From NCBI RefSeq assembly GCF_001625085.1, contig NZ_BDAW01000016.1:101227-165226 (forward strand): a DNA stretch of 64,000 nucleotides, given 5' to 3'. Shown piece after piece: positions 8,318 to 17,403 of this stretch (position 1 is the first letter of the stretch; each line of letters starts with the position of its first letter). This DNA comes from Nocardia acidivorans NBRC 108247 (GTDB lineage: Bacteria > Actinomycetota > Actinomycetes > Mycobacteriales > Mycobacteriaceae). Under the pieces are notes generated by a model. The model was not told the origin of the DNA and made no database searches. It saw only the letters and a list, made by a program, of their open reading frames with translations. Both the position numbers and the translations under genes were made by a program.

Positions 8318-9457
8318 TCACAGATTTCCGCGACGGTCCTGCTCACGTTCGATCGCCTGGAACAGTGCGGCGAAATTGCCGACCCCGAAACCCTGTGACC
8401 CGTGCCGTTCGATGAGTTCGAAGAACCCCGTCGGCCGATCCTGTGGCGGACGCGTGAGGATCTGTAGGAGATGACCGTGTTCGTCGCGGTCCACCAGCGC
8501 GCCGCGCCGTGCGAGTTCGGCGACCGGCGTGGTGATGGGTCCCATGCGGTCGAGTAAACCCGGGTCGTCGTAGTAGGAGTCCGGTGTTGGCAGGAACTCC
8601 ACCCCGCCGGCCCGCATGCCGTCGATCGCGGCCAGAATGTCATCGGTGGCGAGCGCGACATGCTGTACCCCAGGGCCACCGTAGAACTGTAGGAACTCGT
8701 CGACCTGACTGTGGCGCGCCGATTGCGCCGGCTCCACTACCGGGAATTTCACCTGTCGGCGCGGGTCGGCGACGACTCGGGATCGCAAAGCCGAGAACTT
8801 CGTGGAGATCTCCCCGTCGACGAACTCCGCCATGGTGTCGAAGCCGAAAACTCGCTGGTAGAAGTCCACCCATTCATCCATTCGCCCCGCTTCCACGGCG
8901 GCGACACAGTGATCGACGGCCTGGAAATAGGGGACCGCGGCGCCGGACATCGCGAAGGGCGCAGACGTGTAACCGGGTAAATGGGCGCCTCGATAGCGGG
9001 ACCGGTCGACAAATGTATGACGGACCCTTCCGTACGCCGCGATCGACGCGAGCATGACGGTGCCGTCCCCATCGCCTGTCCGGTGCGGTTCGGCCAGCCC
9101 CCGTGCACCCTGCGCCAGCGCGTGGTCGTAGGCGGCGCCGACATCGGACACCGACAAGGCGACATCGACCACCCCGTCGCCATGATGATGGACGTACTCT
9201 CCCAGTTCCGTGCCCGCTCGGGCGGCTCCGGTAACGACGAAACAGGCTGTGCCCGAACGGAGTACATACGAGCATTCATCCGGACTCCCCGTCTCCGGCC
9301 CTCGATAGGCGACCGGAGACATTCCGAACGCAGTCGCGAAGAAATGTGCGGACTGGAACGCGTTGCCCACCGCGAACACGATCGCGTCGAAGCCGTGTAT
9401 GTCGAACGGCGTGCTCGGGGTCGTGTTCGCGGCGGCTACGCCGACCGGGGTGCTCAA
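8318..9457 (-). CDS. hppD: 4-hydroxyphenylpyruvate dioxygenase
   Basis: A 379-residue Fe(II)-dependent dioxygenase converting 4-hydroxyphenylpyruvate to homogentisate in tyrosine catabolism. Two VOC domains are visible. The iron ligands fall at H183 (AVDHCVAAV), H266 (GVQHVALATDD) and E347 (TGFFELIERHG), with the spacing expected for HPPD. The C-terminus GFGVGNFAALFQAIEREQ is diagnostic. Hydroxymandelate synthase is a close relative, but the PDSYYDDPGLLDR and ELIERHG segments fit HPPD better. The start overlaps the stop of the upstream EF-hand gene (ATGA, 9454-9457). Confidence 0.92.
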   Translation of the reverse strand: MSTPVGVAAANTTPSTPFDIHGFDAIVFAVGNAFQSAHFFATAFGMSPVAYRGPETGSPDECSYVLRSGTACFVVTGAARAGTELGEYVHHHGDGVVDVALSVSDVGAAYDHALAQGARGLAEPHRTGDGDGTVMLASIAAYGRVRHTFVDRSRYRGAHLPGYTSAPFAMSGAAVPYFQAVDHCVAAVEAGRMDEWVDFYQRVFGFDTMAEFVDGEISTKFSALRSRVVADPRRQVKFPVVEPAQSARHSQVDEFLQFYGGPGVQHVALATDDILAAIDGMRAGGVEFLPTPDSYYDDPGLLDRMGPITTPVAELARRGALVDRDEHGHLLQILTRPPQDRPTGFFELIERHGSQGFGVGNFAALFQAIEREQDRRGNL

Positions 9458-9996
9458 GCGTGCGTGAGCAAGTCGGCTACCGGGTCCTCCGCGGAGCTGG
9501 TGTAGTACCTACAGATCACCTCGGCCCACACCGGCGCGGCGATCTCGCCGACACCCGAGGTATCGAGCTTCGCGAACATCGCAGCGGCCCTGTCGGCGTC
9601 GAACCCGGCCACCCGCATGTAATTGGTGTACTCGGCACGGTCGATCATGCCGTCGTCATTACGATCACAGATCGCGACAAGCGCCTCGGCATACGGTCGA
9701 AGGTAGGACATGTTCGCCGTGGGATCGGTGACCGCGGCGAAGTATTCCTCGAAACTCACCACCCCATCGCCATTCGTATCGGCGTGGGCCAGCAAGCCCT
9801 GCCAGTACCCTTGGTGTGCGGCCATCACCGCCCGTGCCTTGGCCGAGGTGGGCGGCTCCCCCGAACCGGTAATGACTCGTTCGGCCAGCTTCTGGAAATC
9901 CACCTCCTCCAGCACGCCGTTCCCATTGGCATCCAGAAGGTCGAACCGCATACGAATCCTGTTCGAAGCGGCATCATTCGAAGCGGCATTGCTCAT
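9454..9996 (-). CDS. EF-hand calcium-binding protein (calerythrin/CasD-like)
   Basis: A 180-residue soluble protein with four EF-hand positions: DANGNGVLEEVDF (about residue 22), DTNGDGVVSFEE (about 73), DRNDDGMIDRAE (about 111) and a degenerate DTSGVGEIAAPV (about 145). The first three have good calcium-ligand patterns; the fourth has lost ligands. It resembles sarcoplasmic-type calcium-binding proteins of actinomycetes. It lies directly before and overlaps HPPD, which is an unusual partner for a calcium sensor or buffer. Confidence 0.88.
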   Translation of the reverse strand: MSNAASNDAASNRIRMRFDLLDANGNGVLEEVDFQKLAERVITGSGEPPTSAKARAVMAAHQGYWQGLLAHADTNGDGVVSFEEYFAAVTDPTANMSYLRPYAEALVAICDRNDDGMIDRAEYTNYMRVAGFDADRAAAMFAKLDTSGVGEIAAPVWAEVICRYYTSSAEDPVADLLTHA

Positions 9997-10229
9997 GATT
10001 CCGATCGCCTTCCCTTAGGACAGTGCGGCAGGTCATAGCAGACCCGATCGTAGCAAACCGACCAGTCGTTCGACGCCGGTTCGGCGGGCCGGTCGGCGGT
10101 GAACGGCGGATCGCGCAGGAAGATCGCGAACGCCTCCGGCCCCAGAATGTCCAATACCGCCTCGGCGTACCCCCGGTCACGTCTCGACTTCGTCAACGCC
10201 GCCCGTGTGGTAGGGGTGGAAGACACCAA
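9993..10229 (-). CDS. Small unknown protein, possibly frameshifted at its N-terminus
   Basis: About 78 residues with protein-like codon use (high G/C third positions): YAEAVLDILGPEAFAIFLRD, then CYDRVCYDLPHCPKG. Its stop overlaps the EF-hand start (ATGA), so it looks like the first gene of the EF-hand/HPPD operon. No good start codon is present in this frame (TTG 10229 or GTG 10226). A second frame just upstream, from GTG 10248, reads TASLTVGVFHPYHTGGVDEV before stopping at 10177, suggesting that one indel split a single small gene. I do not recognise the family. Confidence 0.4.
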   Translation of the reverse strand: MVSSTPTTRAALTKSRRDRGYAEAVLDILGPEAFAIFLRDPPFTADRPAEPASNDWSVCYDRVCYDLPHCPKGRRSES

Positions 10230-11373
10230 CGGTGAGGCTCGCGGTCACATCAGCACCTCGCCCGGACTGTTCATTGTGGTTGCGGCACAACCATTCAACG
10301 CCCTTCAGGAGCGATCGGTCTCGTCATCGTGAATGGTGAATGCACGCCAGCGACCGGCAAGTTCGCCGCCATGGAGCGTGGGCCGCCGGACTCCGATCTG
10401 CCTGTGAAGCCGTGAGCGCGGCTATTCGGGACGGACGACAGCAGGGCCGAGACGGATGCGTGCCGAGGACGGCGTACACAGGTCTGGGCATCAACCGACG
10501 GTGCAGAGCCCTGCTGGATGCGCCGTTCGCTGTAGTTGGATTGCCGCGACGGTGGCTGTGGCTGAGCGCGCACCGCCGCGCTACCGTGCCGGATGATCCC
10601 AATCCGTTCAGCGTGTGGCACGTGCTGTTGGATTTGATCATCGTTCCGGCGGCGATCATTGCGATCCGGGGTCAACGGAGAAGCGGCGTATAAAGCGCTC
10701 GGAGATCGATCGCCTTGGGCTGATGTGCGACTTTCCACCGAATGTCAGTGCGCCGACCTGCTCCCAACGTCTTGCACAACTCCGTCACCTGGGCACGGAC
10801 AATAAAATGCGGCGACTGACGTTGGATCCGACCCACCACACGCCCCGGCTCCGCAACCATCACTGGAAGTCCACCGGGACCGCGCGTTTGCCCGGCTCCG
10901 ATCCATCGCCCATTTTCTCGTTTCGAGTAGCTCGAATTGCGCTGTGCCGAAGTAGCTTTCGACCATGCTGTTCTCGAAGTAGTCTCCGAGGGATCCCATC
11001 GATCCCGGCAGGCCCGCAGCGCGGGTTCGTTGGCCGAAACGACGTTCTGGATAGCATCGAAACAGGCTGACTTTAGTCAGGGTAAGTGAGCGATAATGCC
11101 GCTTATGGGTCGGTTCGCACCAGTCTCCGGTCGGCGGCATCCCCTGAATCGCACCTTATCTGTGCCCCGCAGATAATCAGCGGGGCCGTCTCCATTTTCG
11201 CACGATCCCTGCCCGCCGACCGGGGTTTGGCTGGATCGGAGCACCCCACCCGGTGTGTGCGCCACCCGGACTGTCGTCCCGGGCTTCCGACAGGAAAATC
11301 GGTCGGCCGCTTCCCATCCGCCATGCGGAGTGTCGGCAACGGTGCGGCTATTGATCATCGGATAATTCGACGG
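10230..11373. other. 1.1-kb scarred region without intact genes
   Basis: No complete gene is supported here. Besides the transposase fragment (separate entry), the plus strand near 10590-10693 encodes a protein-like tail (DDPNPFSVWHVLLDLIIVP), perhaps the end of a lost membrane protein. G/C third-position bias is weak elsewhere, consistent with decayed or recombined DNA. Confidence 0.5.
10905..11040 (-). pseudogene. IS3-type transposase (OrfB) remnant
   Basis: The minus strand encodes GLPGSMGSLGDYFENSMVES, followed by YFGTAQFELLETRKW. This is the conserved C-terminal DDE-domain segment of IS3-family OrfB transposases (usual form: GLVxSMGxxGDxxDNAxAES-FxxxLKxEL), including the catalytic Glu in MVES. 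Only about 45 residues remain. No terminal inverted repeats or target duplication could be identified. Confidence 0.7.
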
Positions 11374-12318
11374 GTGGCTATCGGTCGAAGAACGGCGTTG
11401 GCGTTGCTGGGGAGCCTGCCGCTGGGTGCGCTCGCGATCGGGCGGGCGGCGGGTACGCCCGTGGGTGGGCCGCCGGTCACCCAGCCCGATCGGAATGCGG
11501 TGCGGTACACCATGACCGCGTTCACCAATGACAGTGAATCCGAGCTGTATGTCTACGAATCCGCCGATGCGACCGATTTCACGCTGGTGCGAGGCCCGGC
11601 GTATGAGCCGCCGAGCGGATTGCTGCGGGATCCGAGCCTGATCCGGCATACCGACGGCATGTATTACCTCACCTATACGACCGGGTGGGAGGGGCAGACC
11701 ATCGGATTCGCGCGCAGTGGTGACCGGATCACGTGGACGCATTTGTACGACCATCCGATCGACGTGCCCGGGGTGACCTCGACCTGGGCTCCGGAATGGT
11801 TCGTCGATCCGAGTGGGGAAGTCAGTGTGCTGGTATCGCTATCGGATGGCTATCGGTTCACGCCGCATCTGATCACCGCCACCGACGCCGGGCTGGGGGC
11901 GTGGACGCCGCCCGCGCCGCTATTGGGGCTCGGGCCCAAGGACACCGGCTACGGATACATCGACACCACCGTGGTGCATCACAACGGGCAGTACTACGCG
12001 TTCACCAAGGACGAGACCACGAAATACGTCGAGCTCGCGGTCGCCGATCAGCTGCGCGGACGGTATCGCTTTCTGCAGACCGGGGATTGGGCCGGATGGG
12101 GCACGCCCCGCGAGGGGCAGTGCGTGATTCGACTGCCCGGCGGCGGATGGCGCATCTACTTCGACGCCTATGCCGACGGCATGTACCTGTACAGCGACAG
12201 TCATGACTATTTCCGGACCTGGACCGCCCCCGCGGAACTGCCCGAACTCTCCGGCACCGTCCGGCATTTCACCGTCCTGCCCGAAACCGTTGTCGCCCAG
12301 GCCACGACGAAGAACTGA
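11374..12318 (+). CDS. Tat-exported GH43-like five-bladed beta-propeller protein
   Basis: About 314 residues. The N-terminus (GRRTALALLGSLPLGALAIG) is a twin-arginine-type signal peptide, so the protein is probably exported. The mature part resembles family 43 glycosidases (arabinanases/beta-xylosidases): LLRDPSLIRHTDGMYYLTYT carries the catalytic-base Asp region, STWAPEWFVD the acid Glu region, and GYIDTTVVHHNGQYYAFTKD a further blade. Start chosen at GTG 11374 because it places the RR motif correctly; the open frame extends further upstream without homology. Likely acts on an extracellular arabinose- or xylose-containing glycan. Confidence 0.75.
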   Translation: MAIGRRTALALLGSLPLGALAIGRAAGTPVGGPPVTQPDRNAVRYTMTAFTNDSESELYVYESADATDFTLVRGPAYEPPSGLLRDPSLIRHTDGMYYLTYTTGWEGQTIGFARSGDRITWTHLYDHPIDVPGVTSTWAPEWFVDPSGEVSVLVSLSDGYRFTPHLITATDAGLGAWTPPAPLLGLGPKDTGYGYIDTTVVHHNGQYYAFTKDETTKYVELAVADQLRGRYRFLQTGDWAGWGTPREGQCVIRLPGGGWRIYFDAYADGMYLYSDSHDYFRTWTAPAELPELSGTVRHFTVLPETVVAQATTKN

Positions 12319-12504
12319 GGTCAGGTCTGTGGCCCGGTCGAACGGGACTGCGCTGTCATCGAAGTACCTTTCCGAGATCACCAATGCGTATGCCAGGGGA
12401 TTACCGCATCGGACCCGGCCCTTAACTCCTCGCCGGAATCGGGCGCTTCGCCCAGCGACTCGAATACTGTGACAGCGTGATTGCCGGTCTGCGCGGATGC
12501 GCCC

Positions 12505-13728
12505 ATGTCCTCGATGATTGAGCGCGCGCCCGGTCAGGGGCCGGAACCGGGTCCGCTGCGGATCCTGCTGGTGGAGGATGACCGCGCCGATGCGTTGCTG
12601 GTCCGTGAACTGGTCGCCGACGCCGCGCCGGGGGCGGTGCTGGAGTGGGTGCGCACCGTCGCACAGGCGTGCGAGATGCTCGCGACCGCGCCACCGCACT
12701 GCGTACTGCTGGATCTGCATCTGCCCGACGCACACGGACTCGAATCCCTCGAGCGCCTGCGCGCGGCCGCCGCCGATGTGGCCATGGTCGTGCTCACCGG
12801 CCTCGATCAGGAGCCGATGGGCTTGGCCGCGGTCGCCGCGGGCGCACAGGACTACCTGGTCAAGGGGCGGGTGGAACCGGAGCTGTTCGGGCGGGCACTG
12901 CGCTACGCGGTCCAGCGCAAACAGGCCGAACGGGCCGCCGCGGCCCTGCGGGCCGGTCGGATGCGGGCGCGGGAGAACGCCCGGCTCGAACGCGGACTGC
13001 TGCCGACCCCGCTGCTGCACGGTGATCCGCTCATCGAGGTGGTGACCCGGTATCGGCCCGGCCGCGCGCATTCGTTGCTGGGCGGCGACTTCTACGATGT
13101 GGTGCAGGATTCCGACGATCGGGTGCACATCGTCATCGGCGATGTCTCCGGACACGGACCCGATGAGGCGGCCACCGGGGTCGCGCTCCGATTGGCCTGG
13201 CGCACACTGGTTCTCAGTGGAATCACCGGCACCCGGCAACTGCGCCTGCTGGAACAGGTGCTGTTGGCCGAGCGCACCGGCAAGCACACCTTCGCCACCG
13301 TCACCACCCTCACCCTGCGGCCGTCCCAGCGCTCGGTACGGGTGATCCGCGCCGGGCACCCCGGCATGCTCATCCGCGACGGGGCGACGGTGCGCTGGTG
13401 CGAGGTGCCCGGCGGCCCCGCCCTCGGATTCAATCCGGGACAGGCGGATTGGCCGATCCACGACTTCGAACTGCCCGCGTCCGCCGAGGTGATACTCCTG
13501 ACCGACGGCCTCTTCGAAGGGCATATCGGCGCGGGCGAGGAACGACTCGGTGAAGACGGACTGCTGCGCCTGGCGCGCTCGCTCCCGGCCACCGCAGCGG
13601 CCGAATTCCTGGACACCCTCATCGACCGCGCCGAGGCATTGGCCGAACAGCAGGGCGGGCTCGCCGACGATGTCGCCGTGCTGTCGGTGCGCTGGAGTCA
13701 CCGCACTCGCCCGGGAGCCGCGCCGTGA
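12505..13728 (+). CDS. Response regulator fused to a PP2C/SpoIIE-type serine phosphatase
   Basis: About 407 residues. The N-terminal receiver domain (RILLVEDDRADALLV, phospho-acceptor D70 in LLDLHLPD, Lys in DYLVKG) is followed by a coiled linker and a SpoIIE/RsbU phosphatase (GGDFYDVV, IGDVSGHGPDEA, RAGHPGML, LLTDGLFEG, DDVAVL). Such proteins dephosphorylate STAS anti-sigma antagonists. The gene overlaps the following histidine kinase (GTGA) and a STAS protein lies convergent behind it, so a partner-switching module is likely. Start ATG 12505 is preferred; ATG 12514 is also possible. Confidence 0.88.
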   Translation: MSSMIERAPGQGPEPGPLRILLVEDDRADALLVRELVADAAPGAVLEWVRTVAQACEMLATAPPHCVLLDLHLPDAHGLESLERLRAAAADVAMVVLTGLDQEPMGLAAVAAGAQDYLVKGRVEPELFGRALRYAVQRKQAERAAAALRAGRMRARENARLERGLLPTPLLHGDPLIEVVTRYRPGRAHSLLGGDFYDVVQDSDDRVHIVIGDVSGHGPDEAATGVALRLAWRTLVLSGITGTRQLRLLEQVLLAERTGKHTFATVTTLTLRPSQRSVRVIRAGHPGMLIRDGATVRWCEVPGGPALGFNPGQADWPIHDFELPASAEVILLTDGLFEGHIGAGEERLGEDGLLRLARSLPATAAAEFLDTLIDRAEALAEQQGGLADDVAVLSVRWSHRTRPGAAP

Positions 13729-15323
13729 GCACCACCGACACCGGAATAGGCCGGGTCACCGCGCAGGCGTGGTTCCAGCGTGTTCTCGCGCTGATGGTGT
13801 TCGTGGTACTGATCGGCGTGGTGGTGACGGCCCTGACCATCACCGCGACCGCGCGCGTCACCGACACGCTCGTGCGGCAGATCCAGCCCGCCGCCACCGA
13901 GGCCTACCGGCTGCAGAGTGCGCTGGCCAATCAGGAGACCGGCGTGCGTGGTTACGCCATCACCGCCGACCCGCAGTTCCTCGCGCCCTTCACCCTCGGT
14001 CGCGAGGACGAACCGCGCGCCGTCGCACACCTGCGTGAACTGCTCGCCGGCCGGCCGCAACTGCTCGCCGATGTCGACGCCATCGAAAAGGCCGCCCAGG
14101 TGTGGCACGACGACTACGCGCAGCCGCTGATCGCCTCCATCACCCCCGGTGCGGTCCGCCCGCTGGACACCGTCGCCACCGCGGTCGGCAAGGTCGAATT
14201 CGATGCGCTCCGTGATCGTTTCACCATCCTCAATACCGACCTGTCCGCCGCGGTCGAGAACGGTCGCCACGATCTGAGCCATAAGCGCGCCGTGCGGAAT
14301 GTGGCGCTGTTCGGCATGGTCATCGCCTTCCTGGTGACCAGCCTGGTGCTCACCGTGCTGGTGCGGCGACTGGTGGCCCGGCCGCTGCGCGAACTCGCGG
14401 CCGCCTCACTGCGGGTGGCCGACGGCGATTTCGACCATCGCATCGCCGTGGCCGGACCCGCCGATCTCGCCATTGTCGCCGAGGCCGTGGAGAGCATGCG
14501 CCGGCGCATCGCGGCCGAGCTCGAATCCTCCCGGGTGCAGGAGGCGCTGCTCGCCGGTCAGGCCGCCGATCTGGATCAGCAGGCGGCCGAATTGCGCCGC
14601 TCCAACACCGAATTGGAGCAGTTCGCCTACGTCGCCTCGCACGATCTGCGCGAACCGCTGCGCAAGGTGGCCTCGTTCTGCGAACTGCTGGAACAGCGCT
14701 ACGGCGATCAACTCGACGAACGTGCCCGGCAGTACATCGAATTCGCGGTGGACGGCGCCAAGCGCATGCAGATCCTGATCGAGGATCTGCTCACCTTCTC
14801 CCGGGTCGGCCGGGTGCACGACGCCGTCGCCGTCACCGACCTGGACCGGGTGCTGGACCGTGCGCTGGCGAATCTCTCTGCGGCGGTGGAGGATTCGGGT
14901 CTACAGGTGGAACGGCCCGCGCGCCTGCCCGAGCTCACCGCGGAACCGACACAGCTGATCATGCTGTGGCAGAACCTGCTGTCCAATGCCATCAAATTCC
15001 GGCGGCCCGAGGTGCCGCCGACCGTCCGGATCGACTGCGAAGCCGAGCCCGGCGATCCGGACGGATGGCGATTCACGGTGTCCGACAACGGAATCGGCAT
15101 CGCACCCGAATTCGCCGAGCAGGTGTTCGTGCTCTTCCGGCGGTTGCACGGTCGCGACGATTACAGCGGTACCGGAATCGGATTGGCGCTGTGCAAGAAG
15201 ATCGTCGAATTCCACGGCGGTCGCATCTGGATCGATACCGACTACACCGGTGGAACGCGCATCTGTTTCACGCTGTTCGAGCGGATGCGCTACTCGGCCA
15301 GCGCCTCCTCCAGCGAGTCGTAG
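13725..15323 (+). CDS. Membrane sensor histidine kinase (CHASE3-like, HAMP, HisKA, HATPase)
   Basis: A 532-residue kinase: transmembrane helix about 20-42, an extracellular CHASE3-like helical bundle (ANQETGVRGYAITADPQFL), second helix about 193-213, HAMP domain, a coiled coil, a HisKA box with H306 in YVASHDLREPLRKV, and an ATPase domain (NLLSNAIKF, VSDNGIGIAPEF, GTGIGLALCKKI). This architecture resembles phytochrome-like/Bacteroidetes-type kinases. It is coupled by overlap to the response-regulator phosphatase, its probable phosphotransfer partner. Its 3' end overlaps the convergent STAS gene by 34 bases. Confidence 0.9.
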   Translation: MSTTDTGIGRVTAQAWFQRVLALMVFVVLIGVVVTALTITATARVTDTLVRQIQPAATEAYRLQSALANQETGVRGYAITADPQFLAPFTLGREDEPRAVAHLRELLAGRPQLLADVDAIEKAAQVWHDDYAQPLIASITPGAVRPLDTVATAVGKVEFDALRDRFTILNTDLSAAVENGRHDLSHKRAVRNVALFGMVIAFLVTSLVLTVLVRRLVARPLRELAAASLRVADGDFDHRIAVAGPADLAIVAEAVESMRRRIAAELESSRVQEALLAGQAADLDQQAAELRRSNTELEQFAYVASHDLREPLRKVASFCELLEQRYGDQLDERARQYIEFAVDGAKRMQILIEDLLTFSRVGRVHDAVAVTDLDRVLDRALANLSAAVEDSGLQVERPARLPELTAEPTQLIMLWQNLLSNAIKFRRPEVPPTVRIDCEAEPGDPDGWRFTVSDNGIGIAPEFAEQVFVLFRRLHGRDDYSGTGIGLALCKKIVEFHGGRIWIDTDYTGGTRICFTLFERMRYSASASSSES

Positions 15324-15709
15324 ACATCGAGCAGGTCATCGAGCCCGGTCACCTCGATGGGTCGCCGCACCTGCGGTGAGGCGACCACCTTCAACCGGCG
15401 ATCGGAGATCGCCTCCAGTGCCCCGACCAGCACGCTCAATCCGGCCGAACCGAAGAATCCCACCTCGGTCAGGTCCACGACCAGCAGTGCCGAATCGGTG
15501 GCCAATGCCTCGTCCACCGCGGCCGACAATTTCGGCGCGGAGACGATATCCACCTCACCCGTCGCGGACAGGATCACCGCCGACTCGGCCGATCGCGTCC
15601 GGACGACCAGTTCTCGTGCCTCGCTGCTCACCGGGATACCCCGGTACTCGCCCCGAGCACCGCCCACGCGATTCCTTGAATCGTCACTATTCGCTACCTC
15701 CGGACCCAT
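15290..15709 (-). CDS. STAS-domain anti-sigma factor antagonist
   Basis: A single STAS domain: ATGEVDIVSAPKLSAAVDEA, then DLTEVGFFGSAGLSVLVGA, where the serine in FGSAG is the expected phosphorylation site. Such proteins release a sigma factor by binding its kinase/anti-sigma partner when dephosphorylated. The adjacent convergent PP2C phosphatase is its likely activator. Start is ambiguous: ATG 15709 (139 residues) is given, but GTG 15631 (113 residues) fits the usual family length. Confidence 0.82.
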   Translation of the reverse strand: MGPEVANSDDSRNRVGGARGEYRGIPVSSEARELVVRTRSAESAVILSATGEVDIVSAPKLSAAVDEALATDSALLVVDLTEVGFFGSAGLSVLVGALEAISDRRLKVVASPQVRRPIEVTGLDDLLDVYDSLEEALAE

Positions 15710-15900
15710 CCCAACACAGCGAGCCGACCACCCGTTTTCTCGAATGACGTCGACCCCGGCAAAGCTACGCAATCGTACTCCAGTCGGGCGCGTACCTGGG
15801 CAATGTGACATTGCTTCCCCCGATGCGGCGGCGATCCGAGACTGTCGGTGGGTCCGGCCATACTCGGCGAAAGGTTGTTCGGGAGAAGGAGATCGGTGTC

Positions 15901-16237
15901 ATGGGGGAGTCATTGCCGCGGCTGTTCGTGGAACCGCGGCGGGCAGGCCGTCTTCGACTGCTGGGTGCGGGTGCGCACACCCGCGCGCAACGGCTGGGTG
16001 ATCGACCAGTTCTGTTGGACCGCTTACGGCGCAAGGGCTTTCACGGTCAGATTCGACCGCGGCCTATCAGCGCTTCACCGCCCTGAAGAAGCTCGCGCGG
16101 CACCGCCGGGCATCTACGCGGGCGATGCGCACGGCTCCGGCGCTCAGTGACTCGTCGGAATCCGTTTCACCGCACCGCTCTCGGATGCGCTCGACCCCGT
16201 GCCGGCTTCGGAGCTGCCGGCGGATCTGGCCGGATAA
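15901..16237 (+). pseudogene. Possible frameshifted small gene, unknown
   Basis: ATG 15901 is preceded by a convincing ribosome site (GAAGGAG, 9 bases upstream). Protein-like sequence then appears in successive frames: GESLPRLFVEPRR, then VRVRTPARNGWVIDQFCW, then AYQRFTALKKLARHRR. This pattern suggests one gene broken by two indels. No family is recognised. The remainder of the gap (15710-15900) holds no gene that I can support. Confidence 0.3.
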
Positions 16238-17332
16238 CTAGCGGGACATCAGAGTCGGCGGATCCTTCTTCAGCGAGACATGCGGTCCGGCCGGGAGCTG
16301 GACGGTTGGGGGATCGGTCTCGGGCTCGGCCGCCGACCGGTGTCTGCGCCGGGCCCACCACGCGCGGATCTGCGCGGCCCGGGTCGCGCGGGCGGGCCAG
16401 AACTCCTGCACGCTGGCATTGAACTCCGCGCCCAGGATGACCGCGAAGCCGAGGAAGAAGGTGAACAGCAGGAAGGCGATCGGGGTGGCCAGCGCACCGT
16501 AGGTGACGCCGGTGCGGGACACCCAGGACAGATAGCGGCGCAGACCCTCACTGGCGGTCATGAAGAACACACCCGCCACCAGCGCGCCGCCGAAGAGCCG
16601 ATGCCAGGGCAGGGTGCGATGCAGGGCCAATTTGTAGAGCGTGGTCAGCGCGATGATGAGCAGCAGGCCCGCGCCCGGATAGTAGAAGGTGTCGATCAGC
16701 CTGAGACCGGGCTCTTTCCACCCGCGCGGCAGCACCCGGCCCACCAGTGACGGCCCCAAGGCCACCAGCGGCAGGATCAGCACCGAGGTCACCAGGAACA
16801 GCACGTACAGCCACAGCGCGAAAATGCGCTGCCAGACCGGATGCCGGGCATTGGCCTGACCGTGCGCGGCGGTGATGGCGTCCACGAAGGTCGCCATGGC
16901 CGAGGATCCGGCCCAGAGCGAAAGCACGAAACCCACCGAAACCACCCCGCCGTGACCGCGTTTGAGCACGTCATTGGTGGTCGGTTCGATCAGATCGTCG
17001 ACCACGTTGCCGCTGAACAGATTGCGGCTGAAGGTGATGATCTTGCCTTCGACAATGTTCACGGTGTCCGGTCCGAACCAGTGTCCGACATAGCCGAGAC
17101 TGCCCATCAGGCCGAGCAGCAGCGGGGCCAGCGACAGCGTCTGCCAGAACGCGGCGGCGGCGGATTTGTTGAAGATGGAATCGTCCCACGCCTTCACCGC
17201 GACATGCGCGATGAGCACTCGGACACGCCCGAGCCATGTGGCGACGCGCACGTCTACCCCTGGCGCGTCGGACGCGTCGTCGTGTTGCGGGGATTTGTCG
17301 TGCTCGTTCATGGTGGCTACAGCATCGCTCAC
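16238..17332 (-). CDS. YihY/BrkB-family inner membrane protein
   Basis: A 364-residue protein with about six transmembrane helices. Signature segments include KSAAAAFWQTLSLAPLLLGL, the loop GHGGVVSVGFVLSLWAGSSA and the C-terminal GVTYGALATPIAFLLFTFFL with GAEFNA, all typical of the YihY (formerly RNase BN) family. The family is integral to the membrane with unproven function. Start GTG 17332; ATG 17311 is an alternative. The C-terminal 50 residues are hydrophilic and basic. It is divergent from the helicase gene, with about 70 bases between. Confidence 0.85.
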   Translation of the reverse strand: MSDAVATMNEHDKSPQHDDASDAPGVDVRVATWLGRVRVLIAHVAVKAWDDSIFNKSAAAAFWQTLSLAPLLLGLMGSLGYVGHWFGPDTVNIVEGKIITFSRNLFSGNVVDDLIEPTTNDVLKRGHGGVVSVGFVLSLWAGSSAMATFVDAITAAHGQANARHPVWQRIFALWLYVLFLVTSVLILPLVALGPSLVGRVLPRGWKEPGLRLIDTFYYPGAGLLLIIALTTLYKLALHRTLPWHRLFGGALVAGVFFMTASEGLRRYLSWVSRTGVTYGALATPIAFLLFTFFLGFAVILGAEFNASVQEFWPARATRAAQIRAWWARRRHRSAAEPETDPPTVQLPAGPHVSLKKDPPTLMSR

Positions 17333-17403
17333 CAGCGTTTCAAATGGACGCGGACCGACGATGTGTCGTGCGGCACTACTTGTGACCGTGTTGGATTGGT
17401 GCG

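Noticed and set aside
8318..9457. Hydroxymandelate synthase as an alternative for the HPPD gene
   Set aside because: The C-terminal ELIERHG and PDSYYDDPGLLDR segments and length match HPPD better; no glycopeptide biosynthesis genes are nearby.
11920..13701. 593-codon frame opposite the GH43-like and phosphatase genes
   Set aside because: Crosses two well-supported plus-strand genes and has no recognisable domain.
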